A stretch of DNA of 64,000 nt from Stutzerimonas stutzeri (GCF_002909485.1 NZ_PPXG01000003.1:186001-250000); one strand, 5' to 3'; shown: positions 8,725 through 17,890, counted from the first letter of the stretch. Notes: generated from the letters alone by a model not told the origin. Translations and numbers: made by a program.

Positions 8725-11700
8725 GCATGCGTAATTTGATGGTTTGTGGCGTCGCCGCACTGGCGCTGAACCCGTTGGCCGTCGCTGTGACGCACGCCGC
8801 GGAGCAATGTGAAGTGGGCAAGGGTTGTGGGCTGCAAGGGCCACGTGGGGCGATGAAAGACGAGTCGCTGCTGCAGCGCCGTCCCTTTACTCCGGGTGGC
8901 TTGCCGGCATTGCCGGCGAACGCCGAGCGTGAACTGCCGAGTGAGCGGCTGATTCTCTGGGAGATCGACGGCGCCCTTGGCGTACGTGAGCAGCTGGTTG
9001 AACTGGGTGATGAGCAGATCAGCTCGGTGGTTCTTAAAGACGGGCTTCCGGTGGTGCGTTTCGCCTCGGGACGTTCGGCGGTGCCGATGCAGGATAGCGA
9101 CGCGCTGGCCAAACTGGTCGAGCGCCTGGCCGGTAAGCGCAACCTGCGCCTGCGCCTGATCGGGCACACCGATCCGCAGCGCCTGTCTGCGCGTACCCAA
9201 CCCATCTATGGCGACAATCAGGGCCTGGGTCTGGAGCGCGCCCGCGAAGTCGGCGAGATCTTCCGCCAGCGCCTGCATCTGGCGCCGGAACAGATCATGT
9301 TGGACAGCCGTGGGCCGAGCGAGCCGCTGATGCAGGGTGACAGCCCCCAGGCATGGGCGCTCAATCGTCGCGTAGAGGTGGAAATCTGGTATGACGAGTC
9401 CGTTGTAAGCACGCCGGTCAAACCGCAGGCCTGCGCGGCGGGGAGCATCGCCGGAGAGAGCGTCTCGCCGTTCCGCATCAGCGTCGATGGTCAGCCGCAG
9501 GGCGCCGATGGCATTGCCGGCAGCGCCGACAACCAGCGCTGCGTCGACGTGGCCCTTGCGCAGGATCTGTTGCAGGTGCGCTTTGACAATCTGTCGGCGC
9601 AGCCGCGCCTGAACCTAGTCTCGGGGGCACGGGTAGCGCGTATCGGCGAGCCGCAGACCTTCAGCGGTTACAGCAACTACCTGCACTGGATCAAGCGCGC
9701 CGAGGTGCGCATCCTCGGCAAGCGTCGCCTGTTCGGCGAGCCGCAGCTGCTGGAAACCGTCGAGCTCGACGAGCAGCTCAACGGCAACTGGACGCCGCCG
9801 GCAGACACGCCCGAGCGCATCTACTATCAGCTGCGCGTGTATGACGAGCAAGGCCGCTTCGACGAGACCAGTGTGCAGCTGCTCAATGTTGCACGTGGTG
9901 AACTACCGGCAGAATCGCCGGAAGATGTCGCCGCCGACCTGCTCGCCGGCTATGGCGGCAATCGCCTGCAGCGACACAACATTCCGGTGGCGGGCGGTAC
10001 CGTGACCATCAATGGCAAGCAGGTGAAGGACGACCAGCACGTGTTCGTCATGGGCCGGCCGGTGCCGGTCGACGGCAGCGGCACCTTCGCCAGCGCGCAG
10101 ATCATTCCGCGCGGCCTGCATACTGTGGAAGTGGCAGTGCTCGACGATGAGGGTAAGGGCCGTATCTATCGGCGCGACCTGCGACTGCCGCAGAACGACT
10201 GGTTCACCGTGGCCATCGCCGACTTCACCGTTGGCCAGCAGAACACCAGCGGCCCGGCGCGCCTGGTTACCCAGGAAGATCGCTACTACGACGACAAGCT
10301 CTACGCGGACGGCCGCCTGGCCTTCTACAGCAAGGGCAAGATCGACGACAAGTACACCGTCACCGCCAGCGTTGATACCGGTGAAGAACCGGCGGAGAGC
10401 CTGTTCAGCAACTTCAACGACAAAGACCCGCGCGAGTTCCTCAGGCGCATGAGCCACTCGGACAAGGGCTGGGCGACCTTCGGTGATGACTCGACTCTGG
10501 TCGAGGACGCCCCAACGCGCGGCAAGTTCTACGCCAAGGTCGAGGACGAAAAGTCCCACGCCATGTGGGGTAACTTCCGTGCGCAGATCCGCGAGACTGA
10601 GCTAACCCAGATCGACCGCAGCCTGTACGGTGCCCAGGCACGCTACCGTGACGACGCGTTCACCGCGTTTGGCGAGCGCCGCCTGCAGGTCGAGGGCTTC
10701 GCCGCCGAGCCGGGCACCGCTTCGGCGCGCGAGGATTTCCGCGGTACCGGTGGTTCGCTCTATTACCTTCGCCATCAGGACATCAGCGAAGGCAGTGAGC
10801 GGGTGCGTATCGAGGTTCGCGACAAGGATTCTGGACTGGTACTGCACAGCCAAGACCTGGTCGCCGGCATCGACTACGAGATCAACTCGCTGCAGGGCCG
10901 GGTGATCCTCACCCAGCCTCTGTCGGCCAGCGCCGATGGCAGCACACTGATCCGCTCCGGCGGCAGCCTGTCGGGCAACCCGGCCTATCTTGTCGTCGGC
11001 TATGAATACTCGCCGGGGCTGGAACGCCTCGACGACCTCGCCTACGGCGGTCGCGCGGCCTATTGGGTCAATGACAAGGTGCGTGTTGGTGTCACCGGCA
11101 GCATGCAGGAACAGACCGGCCGCCAAGACCAGACTCTGGGCGGCGGCGACTTGCTGCTGCGCCACAGCGACGGTACCTGGCTGAAGCTTGAGTCGGCGCA
11201 GAGCGAGGGCGACAGCCTCAATCAGCGCTTCTCTTTCGACGGTGGCTTCGGCTTCGGCGAGGAGTTGGCTGGCACCGATAGCCGCGCCAGAGCCAATCGT
11301 ATCGAGACGGCGTTTGACCTCAAGGACCTGGTCGAGGACTCCGAGGGTCGCGGCACCTTCTACTACGAGAGCCGCGACGCCGGCTTCTCCGCGCCGGGTC
11401 GCCTGTCGGAGCTTGCCAGCGATCAGGTCGGCGGCAGTTATACGGCTCCTCTGGGCGAAAAAACCGAGGCCATCTTCAAGGCCGACCAGACCGAGGAAGA
11501 TGGTGGTCGCTCGCGGCGCGCCGTGGAAGGCGGCATCGCCCATGACCTGAGCGATGTCTGGCGCCTCTCTGCCGGCCTACGCAACGACCGGCAGACCTAC
11601 GGCAGCGCCTATAGCAACCGTTACATCGGCACCTATGCTGGCTACGACGACGGCAACTACGACGAAGGTGAGCGCACCGACGCGCTGTTCCAGGCGCTCT

Positions 11701-12926
11701 ATCACGCCGAGAAGGACTGGTCGGTGTATGGCTTCGGCCAAGGCACGGTCAATCGTGATGGCAGCCGTCAGGCCAATAATCGACTGGGCGTCGGCGGTGA
11801 CTATCGCCTCAACGAGCGCACCTCGCTGAACGGCGAGCTCTCCGGCGGCAACCTCGGCCTCGGCGCCAAGGCTGGCGTCGGCTATGACGCCTCCGACCGC
11901 ACCAATGTCTACCTCAGCTACGAGCTGGACTCGGATCGCAGCGACGACGGTTTCAGCAGCCGCAGCGGGCTGGGAGGGGGCGGCCGAACTGGCCAGTTCG
12001 TCTCTGGCGCCAGGTCGCGTTGGACCGACAGCACCAGCGTCTATGCCGAGCAACGCCTGCAGCATGGCGATCAGGCTGGCCTGATTCAGGGCTACGGCCT
12101 GGACTTCGCACCGGATGACCATTGGAGCTACGGTGTGACCGCGGAATTCGGGACCTTCAATGAGGAAACCGATTACGCGCTCAAGCGCCGCGCCATCGGT
12201 GGCAAGGTCGGCTACAGCAATAGCGAGCTGCGCTATGCCAGCCGACTGGAATATCGCGAGGACAGCAGCGCGGTACAGGACTTGAGCGTGTGGCTGATGC
12301 GCAACAACATCAGTTACAAGGTCAACCCGGACTGGCGCTTCATCGGCAAGCTGGACTTCTCAGTGGGCGATTCCGACCGCGGCGACTACTTCGATGGCGA
12401 CTTCGTTGAAGCCTCGCTCGGCTATGCCTACCGGCCCGTACTCAACGACAAGCTCAACCTGCTGACGAAATATACCTACCTGGCAGACCTCCCTCCGCCG
12501 GATCAGGTATCTACGGCCACCGGTAGAAACGTCGACTACGCGCAGCGCAGCCACGTGTTCGCGGTGGATGGCATCTACGACCTGAGCGAGCGCTGGAGCG
12601 TCGGCGGCAAGTACGCCTATCGCCTCAGCGAGCTACGCATGAGTCGTGATACCTCGGCCGACTGGTTCGACAGCCGCGGTCAGTTGATGGCGGCCCGGGT
12701 GGACTGGCACGTGGTGAAGAAGTGGGACCTGATGGCCGAAGTCCGGCGCCGTGACGAGTTCGCGGCGAAGGACAGTCGCACTGGCATGCTGGTCGGTGCC
12801 TACCGGCACTTCGGCAACCACTTCAAGGCGGGGGTCGGCTACAACTTCAGCGACTTCAGCGATGACCTGACCGACATGTCCTTCCGCAGCCAGGGCTGGT
12901 TCTTCAACGCAATCGGAAAGTACTGA
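8721..12926 (+). CDS. Large outer-membrane protein with OmpA-like domain and long beta-rich C-terminus (1,401 aa)
   Basis: The ATG overlaps the stop of the repeat-protein gene (ATGA), indicating translational coupling. A signal peptide ends near residue 27 (VTHA before AEQCEVG). Residues about 112-222 form an OmpA-like peptidoglycan-binding domain (VRFASGRSAV ... LIGHTD ... LERAREVGEIF ... ALNRRVEVEIW). Residues about 225-600 are a periplasmic region with beta-sandwich character. From about 600 to the end the sequence alternates aromatic and polar residues in long strands ('YRLNERTSLNGELSGG', 'YLSYELDSD', 'VGYNFSDF') and ends FFNAIGKY, consistent with a large outer-membrane barrel. Residues about 670-730 carry GTGGSLYYLRHQDI and GIDYEINSLQGRV, a style seen in very large outer-membrane translocon proteins. 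Anchoring or exporting the upstream repeat protein is inferred from coupling alone. Alternative: an independent OmpA-family porin. Confidence 0.82.
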   Translation: MSMRNLMVCGVAALALNPLAVAVTHAAEQCEVGKGCGLQGPRGAMKDESLLQRRPFTPGGLPALPANAERELPSERLILWEIDGALGVREQLVELGDEQISSVVLKDGLPVVRFASGRSAVPMQDSDALAKLVERLAGKRNLRLRLIGHTDPQRLSARTQPIYGDNQGLGLERAREVGEIFRQRLHLAPEQIMLDSRGPSEPLMQGDSPQAWALNRRVEVEIWYDESVVSTPVKPQACAAGSIAGESVSPFRISVDGQPQGADGIAGSADNQRCVDVALAQDLLQVRFDNLSAQPRLNLVSGARVARIGEPQTFSGYSNYLHWIKRAEVRILGKRRLFGEPQLLETVELDEQLNGNWTPPADTPERIYYQLRVYDEQGRFDETSVQLLNVARGELPAESPEDVAADLLAGYGGNRLQRHNIPVAGGTVTINGKQVKDDQHVFVMGRPVPVDGSGTFASAQIIPRGLHTVEVAVLDDEGKGRIYRRDLRLPQNDWFTVAIADFTVGQQNTSGPARLVTQEDRYYDDKLYADGRLAFYSKGKIDDKYTVTASVDTGEEPAESLFSNFNDKDPREFLRRMSHSDKGWATFGDDSTLVEDAPTRGKFYAKVEDEKSHAMWGNFRAQIRETELTQIDRSLYGAQARYRDDAFTAFGERRLQVEGFAAEPGTASAREDFRGTGGSLYYLRHQDISEGSERVRIEVRDKDSGLVLHSQDLVAGIDYEINSLQGRVILTQPLSASADGSTLIRSGGSLSGNPAYLVVGYEYSPGLERLDDLAYGGRAAYWVNDKVRVGVTGSMQEQTGRQDQTLGGGDLLLRHSDGTWLKLESAQSEGDSLNQRFSFDGGFGFGEELAGTDSRARANRIETAFDLKDLVEDSEGRGTFYYESRDAGFSAPGRLSELASDQVGGSYTAPLGEKTEAIFKADQTEEDGGRSRRAVEGGIAHDLSDVWRLSAGLRNDRQTYGSAYSNRYIGTYAGYDDGNYDEGERTDALFQALYHAEKDWSVYGFGQGTVNRDGSRQANNRLGVGGDYRLNERTSLNGELSGGNLGLGAKAGVGYDASDRTNVYLSYELDSDRSDDGFSSRSGLGGGGRTGQFVSGARSRWTDSTSVYAEQRLQHGDQAGLIQGYGLDFAPDDHWSYGVTAEFGTFNEETDYALKRRAIGGKVGYSNSELRYASRLEYREDSSAVQDLSVWLMRNNISYKVNPDWRFIGKLDFSVGDSDRGDYFDGDFVEASLGYAYRPVLNDKLNLLTKYTYLADLPPPDQVSTATGRNVDYAQRSHVFAVDGIYDLSERWSVGGKYAYRLSELRMSRDTSADWFDSRGQLMAARVDWHVVKKWDLMAEVRRRDEFAAKDSRTGMLVGAYRHFGNHFKAGVGYNFSDFSDDLTDMSFRSQGWFFNAIGKY

Positions 12927-12941
12927 GTAACTGAAGTACGC

Positions 12942-12966
12942 CAAGCCCGCGATGTTGCGGGCTTGG
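12942..12966 (+). terminator. Stem-loop just after the outer-membrane protein gene
   Basis: CCAAGC plus CGC pairs with GCG plus GCTTGG, with one bulged C, a few bases after the stop codon. No T tract follows. It may stabilise the mRNA 3' end, with termination left to the stronger hairpin at 12993-13022. Confidence 0.4.
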
Positions 12967-12992
12967 TATCCGAGCCAGTAAGTAACAGAAAC

Positions 12993-13022
12993 GAAAAAGG
13001 CCCGCATTTCTGCGGGCCTTTA
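12993..13022. terminator. Bidirectional rho-independent terminator between the repeat-protein operon and tRNA-Thr
   Basis: AAGGCCCGCA (12997-13006) pairs perfectly with TGCGGGCCTT (13011-13020) around a four-base loop. A run of A on the left and TTT on the right mean it can work on both strands. It follows the outer-membrane protein gene on the plus strand and lies six bases beyond the tRNA 3' end on the minus strand. Confidence 0.85.
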
Positions 13023-13027
13023 AATCG

Positions 13028-13103
<76 letters not shown>

Positions 13104-13117
13104 ATTTGAGGGTCGCC

Positions 13118-13145
13118 ATTATATCCATTGCGCGCGGCGAGTAAA
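13118..13145 (-). promoter_or_regulatory. Sigma70 promoter of tRNA-Thr
   Basis: On the minus strand, TTTACT (13140-13145) and a perfect TATAAT (13118-13123) are separated by 16 bases. The expected start lies about eight bases before the mature tRNA 5' end. Confidence 0.8.
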
Positions 13146-13202
13146 CCGTTTGATTACGGTGACTTGCAGTTGCTTGTTCACGCCGCGTCACTTTTTGCGA
13201 AG

Positions 13203-14405
13203 TCAGCCGCGTTCGGCAAGCAGCAGCAGGTTTCGCGGGGTCAGTTCGCGCGGGCAGAAGGTGCCAAGGCGGACGTGATAGCCCTGTTCTTCGAGCAGCA
13301 AGGCACGGTCAAGCAGCAGCCATAACTCGAGCGGGCGGCGGAAAAGGCTGCGCACCAGCTCCAGGTTGCGCACTTCGGCGAGGCGCTGCCAGCCGGTTCG
13401 TTCCAGTGCCGCCCAATCTTCTTTGCCTGGCTCAGGTAGCTGCTTGAGTGCCGCGAGGTCGCGGCAATAGTCGGGGAAGTCTTTCTTCAGCCAGGCGCTG
13501 GGCAGCGAGGGTGTCGGCAGGTAATCATCCTGCTGGCGCAGGCGGCGTTGCAGCGTATCGAAGCCCAGGCGCCAGGCCATGGATTGGTCGCGGTTGCGTC
13601 GCTCGCGAGCGCCGGCGGTGACGGTTTCGCTCAGCGGCAGGCCCAGATCGTCGCGGCTGAGCTGCAAAGACGATGCCCTGGCTGCCTGTGACAACGGGGT
13701 GTAGCGCTCGTCGGCGGTGCGGTTGTAGCAGCAGGGTGCCACGGCGAGTTGGCGGCACTGTTTGGCGATGGCCAGGTGCAGCAGCCGAACGTGCAGGTCA
13801 CCGCAGGCATGCAGGGCGATCGGGGTGTGGGTGGCGTGTAGCTGATCGGCAGCGCTGGCAGCCAGTACATCCTGGCATTGGTGGTTCGCGCCGATGCCCT
13901 GTCGTTTGCTCAGCTGTGCCCCAGCTTCTACCAGCGCGTCGTCCCATTCCAGGCAAGTCAACGCTGCACCGCTTCTGGCCAGGTATCGGCCGAGATGACC
14001 TTTGCCGGCGCACCAGTCCAGCCAGTGGAGAGGTGTTTCGCGAAACTGCAGACGTGCGCCGAATGCCTGGATCTGCAATGACTTTCGCCCCGGAACGTCG
14101 ACGTTCTGTCGGTGGTCAGCGCACGGCAAGTCGTTGGCTGGCAACTCGTCGATCTGGCTCAGTTGGTTGGCCATGGCGGCCAACTGCGGGAAGGGTGCGG
14201 GGGCTGGCAGGGCGGCTGGCTGATTATGCGCAGCTTCAGCGTCGTCCAGCGAGCGAGCGCGGAGCCAGGCGGCGAGTTCCGGGTGGGCGTTTTCCCAGGG
14301 CAGGGTCCGGCAGACGAAGGGGCGTGGGCGCCAGAGAGCTTGGTGCTCGCTTAGGAAACGGTCGAGTGCCTGGAAGCGTTCGAGCAGAGAAGGAGAGGCA
14401 GTCAT
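13203..14405 (-). CDS. SAM-dependent methyltransferase, class I (400 aa)
   Basis: The central motif HWLDWCAGKGHLGRYLA is the glycine-rich SAM-binding motif I of class I methyltransferases, followed by an acidic strand end (LTCLEWDD). Later motifs IALHACGDLHVRLL and LAVAPCCYNR resemble the Methyltransf_32 family, which uses a P-C-C-Y segment after motif IV. No transmembrane segment or signal peptide is visible, so it should be cytosolic. The substrate is unknown. The N-terminal 120 residues lack a recognised domain. It is flanked by the tRNA gene and the TRAP permease gene and is not obviously part of either unit. Confidence 0.8.
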   Translation of the reverse strand: MTASPSLLERFQALDRFLSEHQALWRPRPFVCRTLPWENAHPELAAWLRARSLDDAEAAHNQPAALPAPAPFPQLAAMANQLSQIDELPANDLPCADHRQNVDVPGRKSLQIQAFGARLQFRETPLHWLDWCAGKGHLGRYLARSGAALTCLEWDDALVEAGAQLSKRQGIGANHQCQDVLAASAADQLHATHTPIALHACGDLHVRLLHLAIAKQCRQLAVAPCCYNRTADERYTPLSQAARASSLQLSRDDLGLPLSETVTAGARERRNRDQSMAWRLGFDTLQRRLRQQDDYLPTPSLPSAWLKKDFPDYCRDLAALKQLPEPGKEDWAALERTGWQRLAEVRNLELVRSLFRRPLELWLLLDRALLLEEQGYHVRLGTFCPRELTPRNLLLLAERG

Positions 14406-14463
14406 CGGCGGGCCGGGCGTGCAGGCGGGTGCCGATTGTAGCGGGATGGCACTGCAGTAAGCA

Positions 14464-14487
14464 CAACGCCCGTCGAAACGGGCGTTG
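14464..14487 (-). terminator. Stem-loop downstream of dctQM
   Basis: A perfect 10-bp stem (CAACGCCCGT with ACGGGCGTTG) around a four-base loop lies ten bases beyond the dctM stop codon on the minus strand. No strong T tract follows, so termination is likely but not certain. Confidence 0.55.
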
Positions 14488-14496
14488 CGGGCTCAG

Positions 14497-15873
14497 TTAC
14501 TTGCCGTAGACCTGCTCCGGCAGCCAGGTGACGATTCCAGGCCACATGTAGGCCACGACCAGCATGCCGATCTGGATCGCGATGAACGGCAGCACACCCT
14601 TGTACATCACGCTGGTCGGTACGCTTCGCGGCGTGACACCGCGCAGGTAGAACAGCGAGAAGCCGAAGGGCGGCGTGAGGAAAGACGTTTGTAGGTTGAT
14701 GGCGAACATCACCCCGAGCCACACCGGGTCCAGACCCATGGCCAGCAGGATCGGGCCAACGATGGGCACCACGACGAAGATGATCTCGATGAAATCGAGG
14801 ATGAAGCCCAGCAGGAAGATGACCAGCATCACCACCAGGAACGCGCCTAGCACGCCCCCCGGCAGCGAATGCAGGGCATCTTCGATCAGCACCTCACCGC
14901 CGAAGCCACGGAACACCAGCGAGAACAGCGACGCGCCAATGAGGATCAGGAACACCATCGAGGTGATCTCGGTGGTACCGAACGCCACCTGCTTGAGCTG
15001 GGTGAAGTTCAGCTGTCCCTTGGCGATCGAGAGCAGCGTCGCACCGAGCGCGCCGATCGCGGCTGCCTCGGTAGGCGTGGCGTACCCGGCCAGAATCGAG
15101 CCGAGCACCGCGGTTATCAGCAGCAGCGGCGGCAGCAGAGAGCCGATCAGCTTGCCCCACTCGATCGGGCCCAGTTCTTCCTGTGGCAAAGCGGGCAACT
15201 TCTTCGGCTGGAAGATCGCCACGGCGATCAGGTAGACGATGTACATGCCGACCAGCAGAAGGCCCGGAATCAGCGCGCCGACGAACAGGTCGCCGACCGA
15301 AACGGTTTTCGGCGAGAAGATGCCCAGCTTCAGCTGCGCCTGCTGGAAGGCGCTGGACATCACGTCGCCGAGCAGAACCAGGATGATCGAAGGCGGGATG
15401 ATCTGCCCGAGCGTGCCGGTGGCGGCAAGCGTGCCGGTAGCAATGGCTGGATCGTAGCCGCGGCGTAGCATTGTTGGCAGCGCCAACAGACCCATGGTGA
15501 CTACGGTGGCGCCGACGATACCGGTACTGGCAGCGAGCAATGCACCGACGACGCAGACCGAGATGGCGAGCCCGCCGCGCATGGTGCCGAACAGTCGCGA
15601 CATCGACTCCAGAAGGTCTTCGGCGACGCGGGATTTCTCCAGCATTACACCCATGAAAACGAACAGTGGCACGGCCAGCATCGTCTGGTTGTTCATGATG
15701 CCGAAGATGCGGTTCGGCAGTGCATGTAGGTAGCCGACATCGAAGGAGCCGGTGACGACGCCGATGCCGGCGAAAAGCAACGCCATGCCGCCCAGCGTAA
15801 AGGCGACCGGGTAGCCAGACATCAGAGCGAAGCAGATGCTGATGAACAGCAGGATAGCCATGAACTCAGCCAT
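14497..15873 (-). CDS. dctM: TRAP transporter large permease (DctM family)
   Basis: A 458-aa multi-spanning inner-membrane protein. It begins MAEFMAILLFISICFALMSG and carries the signature SGYPVAFTLGG, the conserved scaffold sequence ATGTLGQIIPPSIILVL and the closing motif TPPFGFSLFYLRG. DctM is the ion-coupled transport subunit of tripartite (TRAP) systems, working with DctQ and the periplasmic DctP to import organic acids. A strong GGAGG lies six bases before the ATG, and the gene overlaps the end of dctQ by 8 bases. The sequence pattern and the DctP type suggest the mannitol/chloroaromatic or 2-oxo-acid subgroup. The exact substrate cannot be read from the sequence. Confidence 0.93.
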   Translation of the reverse strand: MAEFMAILLFISICFALMSGYPVAFTLGGMALLFAGIGVVTGSFDVGYLHALPNRIFGIMNNQTMLAVPLFVFMGVMLEKSRVAEDLLESMSRLFGTMRGGLAISVCVVGALLAASTGIVGATVVTMGLLALPTMLRRGYDPAIATGTLAATGTLGQIIPPSIILVLLGDVMSSAFQQAQLKLGIFSPKTVSVGDLFVGALIPGLLLVGMYIVYLIAVAIFQPKKLPALPQEELGPIEWGKLIGSLLPPLLLITAVLGSILAGYATPTEAAAIGALGATLLSIAKGQLNFTQLKQVAFGTTEITSMVFLILIGASLFSLVFRGFGGEVLIEDALHSLPGGVLGAFLVVMLVIFLLGFILDFIEIIFVVVPIVGPILLAMGLDPVWLGVMFAINLQTSFLTPPFGFSLFYLRGVTPRSVPTSVMYKGVLPFIAIQIGMLVVAYMWPGIVTWLPEQVYGK

Positions 15874-16411
15874 GCTTCACCTCCGTCTCTGGGAGGCGGC
15901 CGGCGATGCGATAACCCATCTTGATCAGGTCCGAAAGCGCCTGAAGCGCAAGGCTGCCAACCAGCAGCAGGATGATGCTCTTCTGCAGATAAACGAACTT
16001 CAGTCCGCCGGATTCGTTTGAGCCTTCGAGTGTCGACCAGGAGTTGCTGACGTAATCCCAGCTGTTCCAGCCGAGAAACAGGCAAACCGGCAGGAGGAAC
16101 AGCAGGTGGCCCACGCCATCGACGGTCGCCTGCCGGCGACCGCTGAACTTCTGATAGAAGATATCGACGCGGACATGGCCGTTGCGCTGCAGGGTCCAGG
16201 CGGCGGCCCCCATGAACACCAGCGCGTGGCCGTACATGACTGCCTCTTGCAAAGCGATGGCGCCGATGCCGAAACCGTAGCGAAGCACGACCACGACGGT
16301 GGTACCGATGACGAGAAACAGGGTGATCCAGGCACATAGCTGGCCGAGGCGCATGTTGCACGCATCGATTAGGCCGGCCACACGCAGCAGGGGCGGTGGG
16401 CTCTGGGACAT
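15866..16411 (-). CDS. dctQ: TRAP transporter small permease (DctQ family)
   Basis: A 181-aa protein with four predicted membrane segments, for example LCAWITLFLVIGTTVVVVLRY and LLFLLPVCLFLGWNSWDYV. It has the DctQ hallmark ALQEAVMYGHALVFMGAAAWTL and HVRVDIFYQKFS, meaning a conserved E in helix 2 followed by RVDxF. I start at ATG 16411 because AAGGA lies at a good distance upstream. The frame remains open to 16687 without a better site. DctQ supports the large permease in the inner membrane. It is transcribed with dctM and divergently from dctP. Confidence 0.9.
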   Translation of the reverse strand: MSQSPPPLLRVAGLIDACNMRLGQLCAWITLFLVIGTTVVVVLRYGFGIGAIALQEAVMYGHALVFMGAAAWTLQRNGHVRVDIFYQKFSGRRQATVDGVGHLLFLLPVCLFLGWNSWDYVSNSWSTLEGSNESGGLKFVYLQKSIILLLVGSLALQALSDLIKMGYRIAGRLPETEVKHG

Positions 16412-16698
16412 TTTTAGTCCTTCTTGTAGACGCAAGGGTTGGCGGGAGACGGCGATTCTTGCAGTACTGGCGCTTTGCAGCAATCGGCCTACGACTTTTA
16501 GCGTATGCGCTAGGCTTGAGACGCCAGAGGCTCTAATGTTAGTCGAGCCCGAAATGGTGTCCGCATTTTCGGCACAGGCTTCGCCGCATGAGTCCGCAAC
16601 CAGCTTGGCCATGAACTCATATGGAGAAAGGCGTTGCGGCCTGGCAAGCGTGGCCATGCCGTTGCGCAAAATAAGAACAAATAACAAGGAGTAACCAC

Positions 16699-17802
16699 AT
16701 GAAACGTCGTGAAATTCTCACCGCCGCTGGCGTAGGCCTGGCGGCCACTGCACTCGCTGGCTGCAATGACAAGAGCGACAAGCCGGTAGCCGGCGAAAGC
16801 AAGCAGGCCGAGCAGCAGACATTCAACTGGAAGATGGTCACCTCCTGGCCGAAAAACTTCCCTGGCGTCGGCGTCGGTGCCGAGCGTTTCGCCAACCTGG
16901 TCAACGAGATGAGCGGTGGCCGGCTGAAGATCAAGGTCTATGCCGCCGGCGAGCTGGTTCCGGCCTTGGAGGTTTTCGATGCGGTCTCGCGTGGCACGGC
17001 CGAAATGGGCCATGGCGCGCCTTACTATTGGAAAGGTAAGGTCCCGGCCGCCCAGTTCTTCTGCGCTTTGCCGTTCGGTCCGAACGCTCAGGAAATGAAT
17101 GCCTGGCTGCATCGTGGCGGCGGCATGCAGCTGTGGGAGGAGGTCTACAAACCCTACGGCGTACTGCCGATGGCTTGTGGCGCTACCGGCGTGCAGACCG
17201 CTGGCTGGTTCAACAAGGAAATCAACTCGGTCGATGACTTCAAGGGCCTGAAGATGCGTACCCCCGGTCTGGGCGGCGAAGTGCTGACCAAGATGGGCGG
17301 GACCGTGGTGAACATGCCGGCCGGCGAAATCTTCACTGCGCTGCAGACCGGGGCCATCGATGCCACCGAGTGGATCGGGCCGTACAACGACCTGGCGCTG
17401 GGCCTGCACAAGGCGTCCAAGTACTACTACACCCCGGGTTGGCAGGAGCCGAACGTCACCTTCGAACTCGACGTAAACCTCAAGGCCTGGGATACGCTGC
17501 CGGACGATCTGAAGGCCATCGTTCGTGCTGCCGCTCGTGATGTAAACGGCGACATGCTCGATGACTACAACGCCAAGAATATGGAAGCGATGGAGCAGCT
17601 GCGTGAGCAGGGTGTTGAGGTACGCCGCCTGCCGGACGAAGTCCTTGCGCGTCTGAAGGAAGTAGCCGCCGAGGTGGTCGACGCCTCCGCCAAGGCAGAT
17701 CCGGTGGCATCCAAGGTGTGGGAGCAGCAAAGTGCCTATCTCAACCGGCTATACGAATATGCCGAGCTGAACGAGAAGGATATCTACAACATTCGCGGCT
17801 GA
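16699..17802 (+). CDS. dctP: TRAP transporter substrate-binding protein (DctP family, TakP-like)
   Basis: A 367-aa periplasmic binding protein. The N-terminus MKRREILTAAG followed by ALAGC has both a twin-arginine-like pair and a lipobox with Cys22, so it may be exported by Tat, lipidated, or both. The body shows WKMVTSWPKNFPGVGVGAERFA, GRLKIKVYAAGELVPALEVFDAV and FKGLKMRTPG, and then GEIFTALQTGAIDATEWIGPYND, the family signature with the Arg that holds the carboxylate. This subfamily (TRAP mannitol/chloroaromatic type, including TakP) usually binds 2-oxo acids or related carboxylates. That assignment is from family knowledge, not shown here. AAGGAG precedes the ATG. It is divergent from dctQM across 287 bases. 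Confidence 0.92.
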   Translation: MKRREILTAAGVGLAATALAGCNDKSDKPVAGESKQAEQQTFNWKMVTSWPKNFPGVGVGAERFANLVNEMSGGRLKIKVYAAGELVPALEVFDAVSRGTAEMGHGAPYYWKGKVPAAQFFCALPFGPNAQEMNAWLHRGGGMQLWEEVYKPYGVLPMACGATGVQTAGWFNKEINSVDDFKGLKMRTPGLGGEVLTKMGGTVVNMPAGEIFTALQTGAIDATEWIGPYNDLALGLHKASKYYYTPGWQEPNVTFELDVNLKAWDTLPDDLKAIVRAAARDVNGDMLDDYNAKNMEAMEQLREQGVEVRRLPDEVLARLKEVAAEVVDASAKADPVASKVWEQQSAYLNRLYEYAELNEKDIYNIRG

Positions 17803-17814
17803 TATCCGCTTCGT

Positions 17815-17853
17815 AAAAAAACGCCACTCCGGCAACGGCGTGGCGTTTTTTTT
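17815..17853. terminator. Bidirectional terminator between dctP and osmC
   Basis: ACGCCAC (17821-17827) pairs with GTGGCGT (17840-17846). An A run on the left and an eight-base T run on the right make it an intrinsic terminator for both converging genes. Confidence 0.9.
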
Positions 17854-17890
17854 GCGCGGGTGCAACAGCCTGACCAGCTGTTCCGGCGGC

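Noticed and set aside
16412..16698. Promoter pair in the dctQ-dctP divergent region (TTGAGA near 16516)
   Set aside because: Spacing to the nearest -10-like words is wrong (13 or 21 bases), so no site was called.
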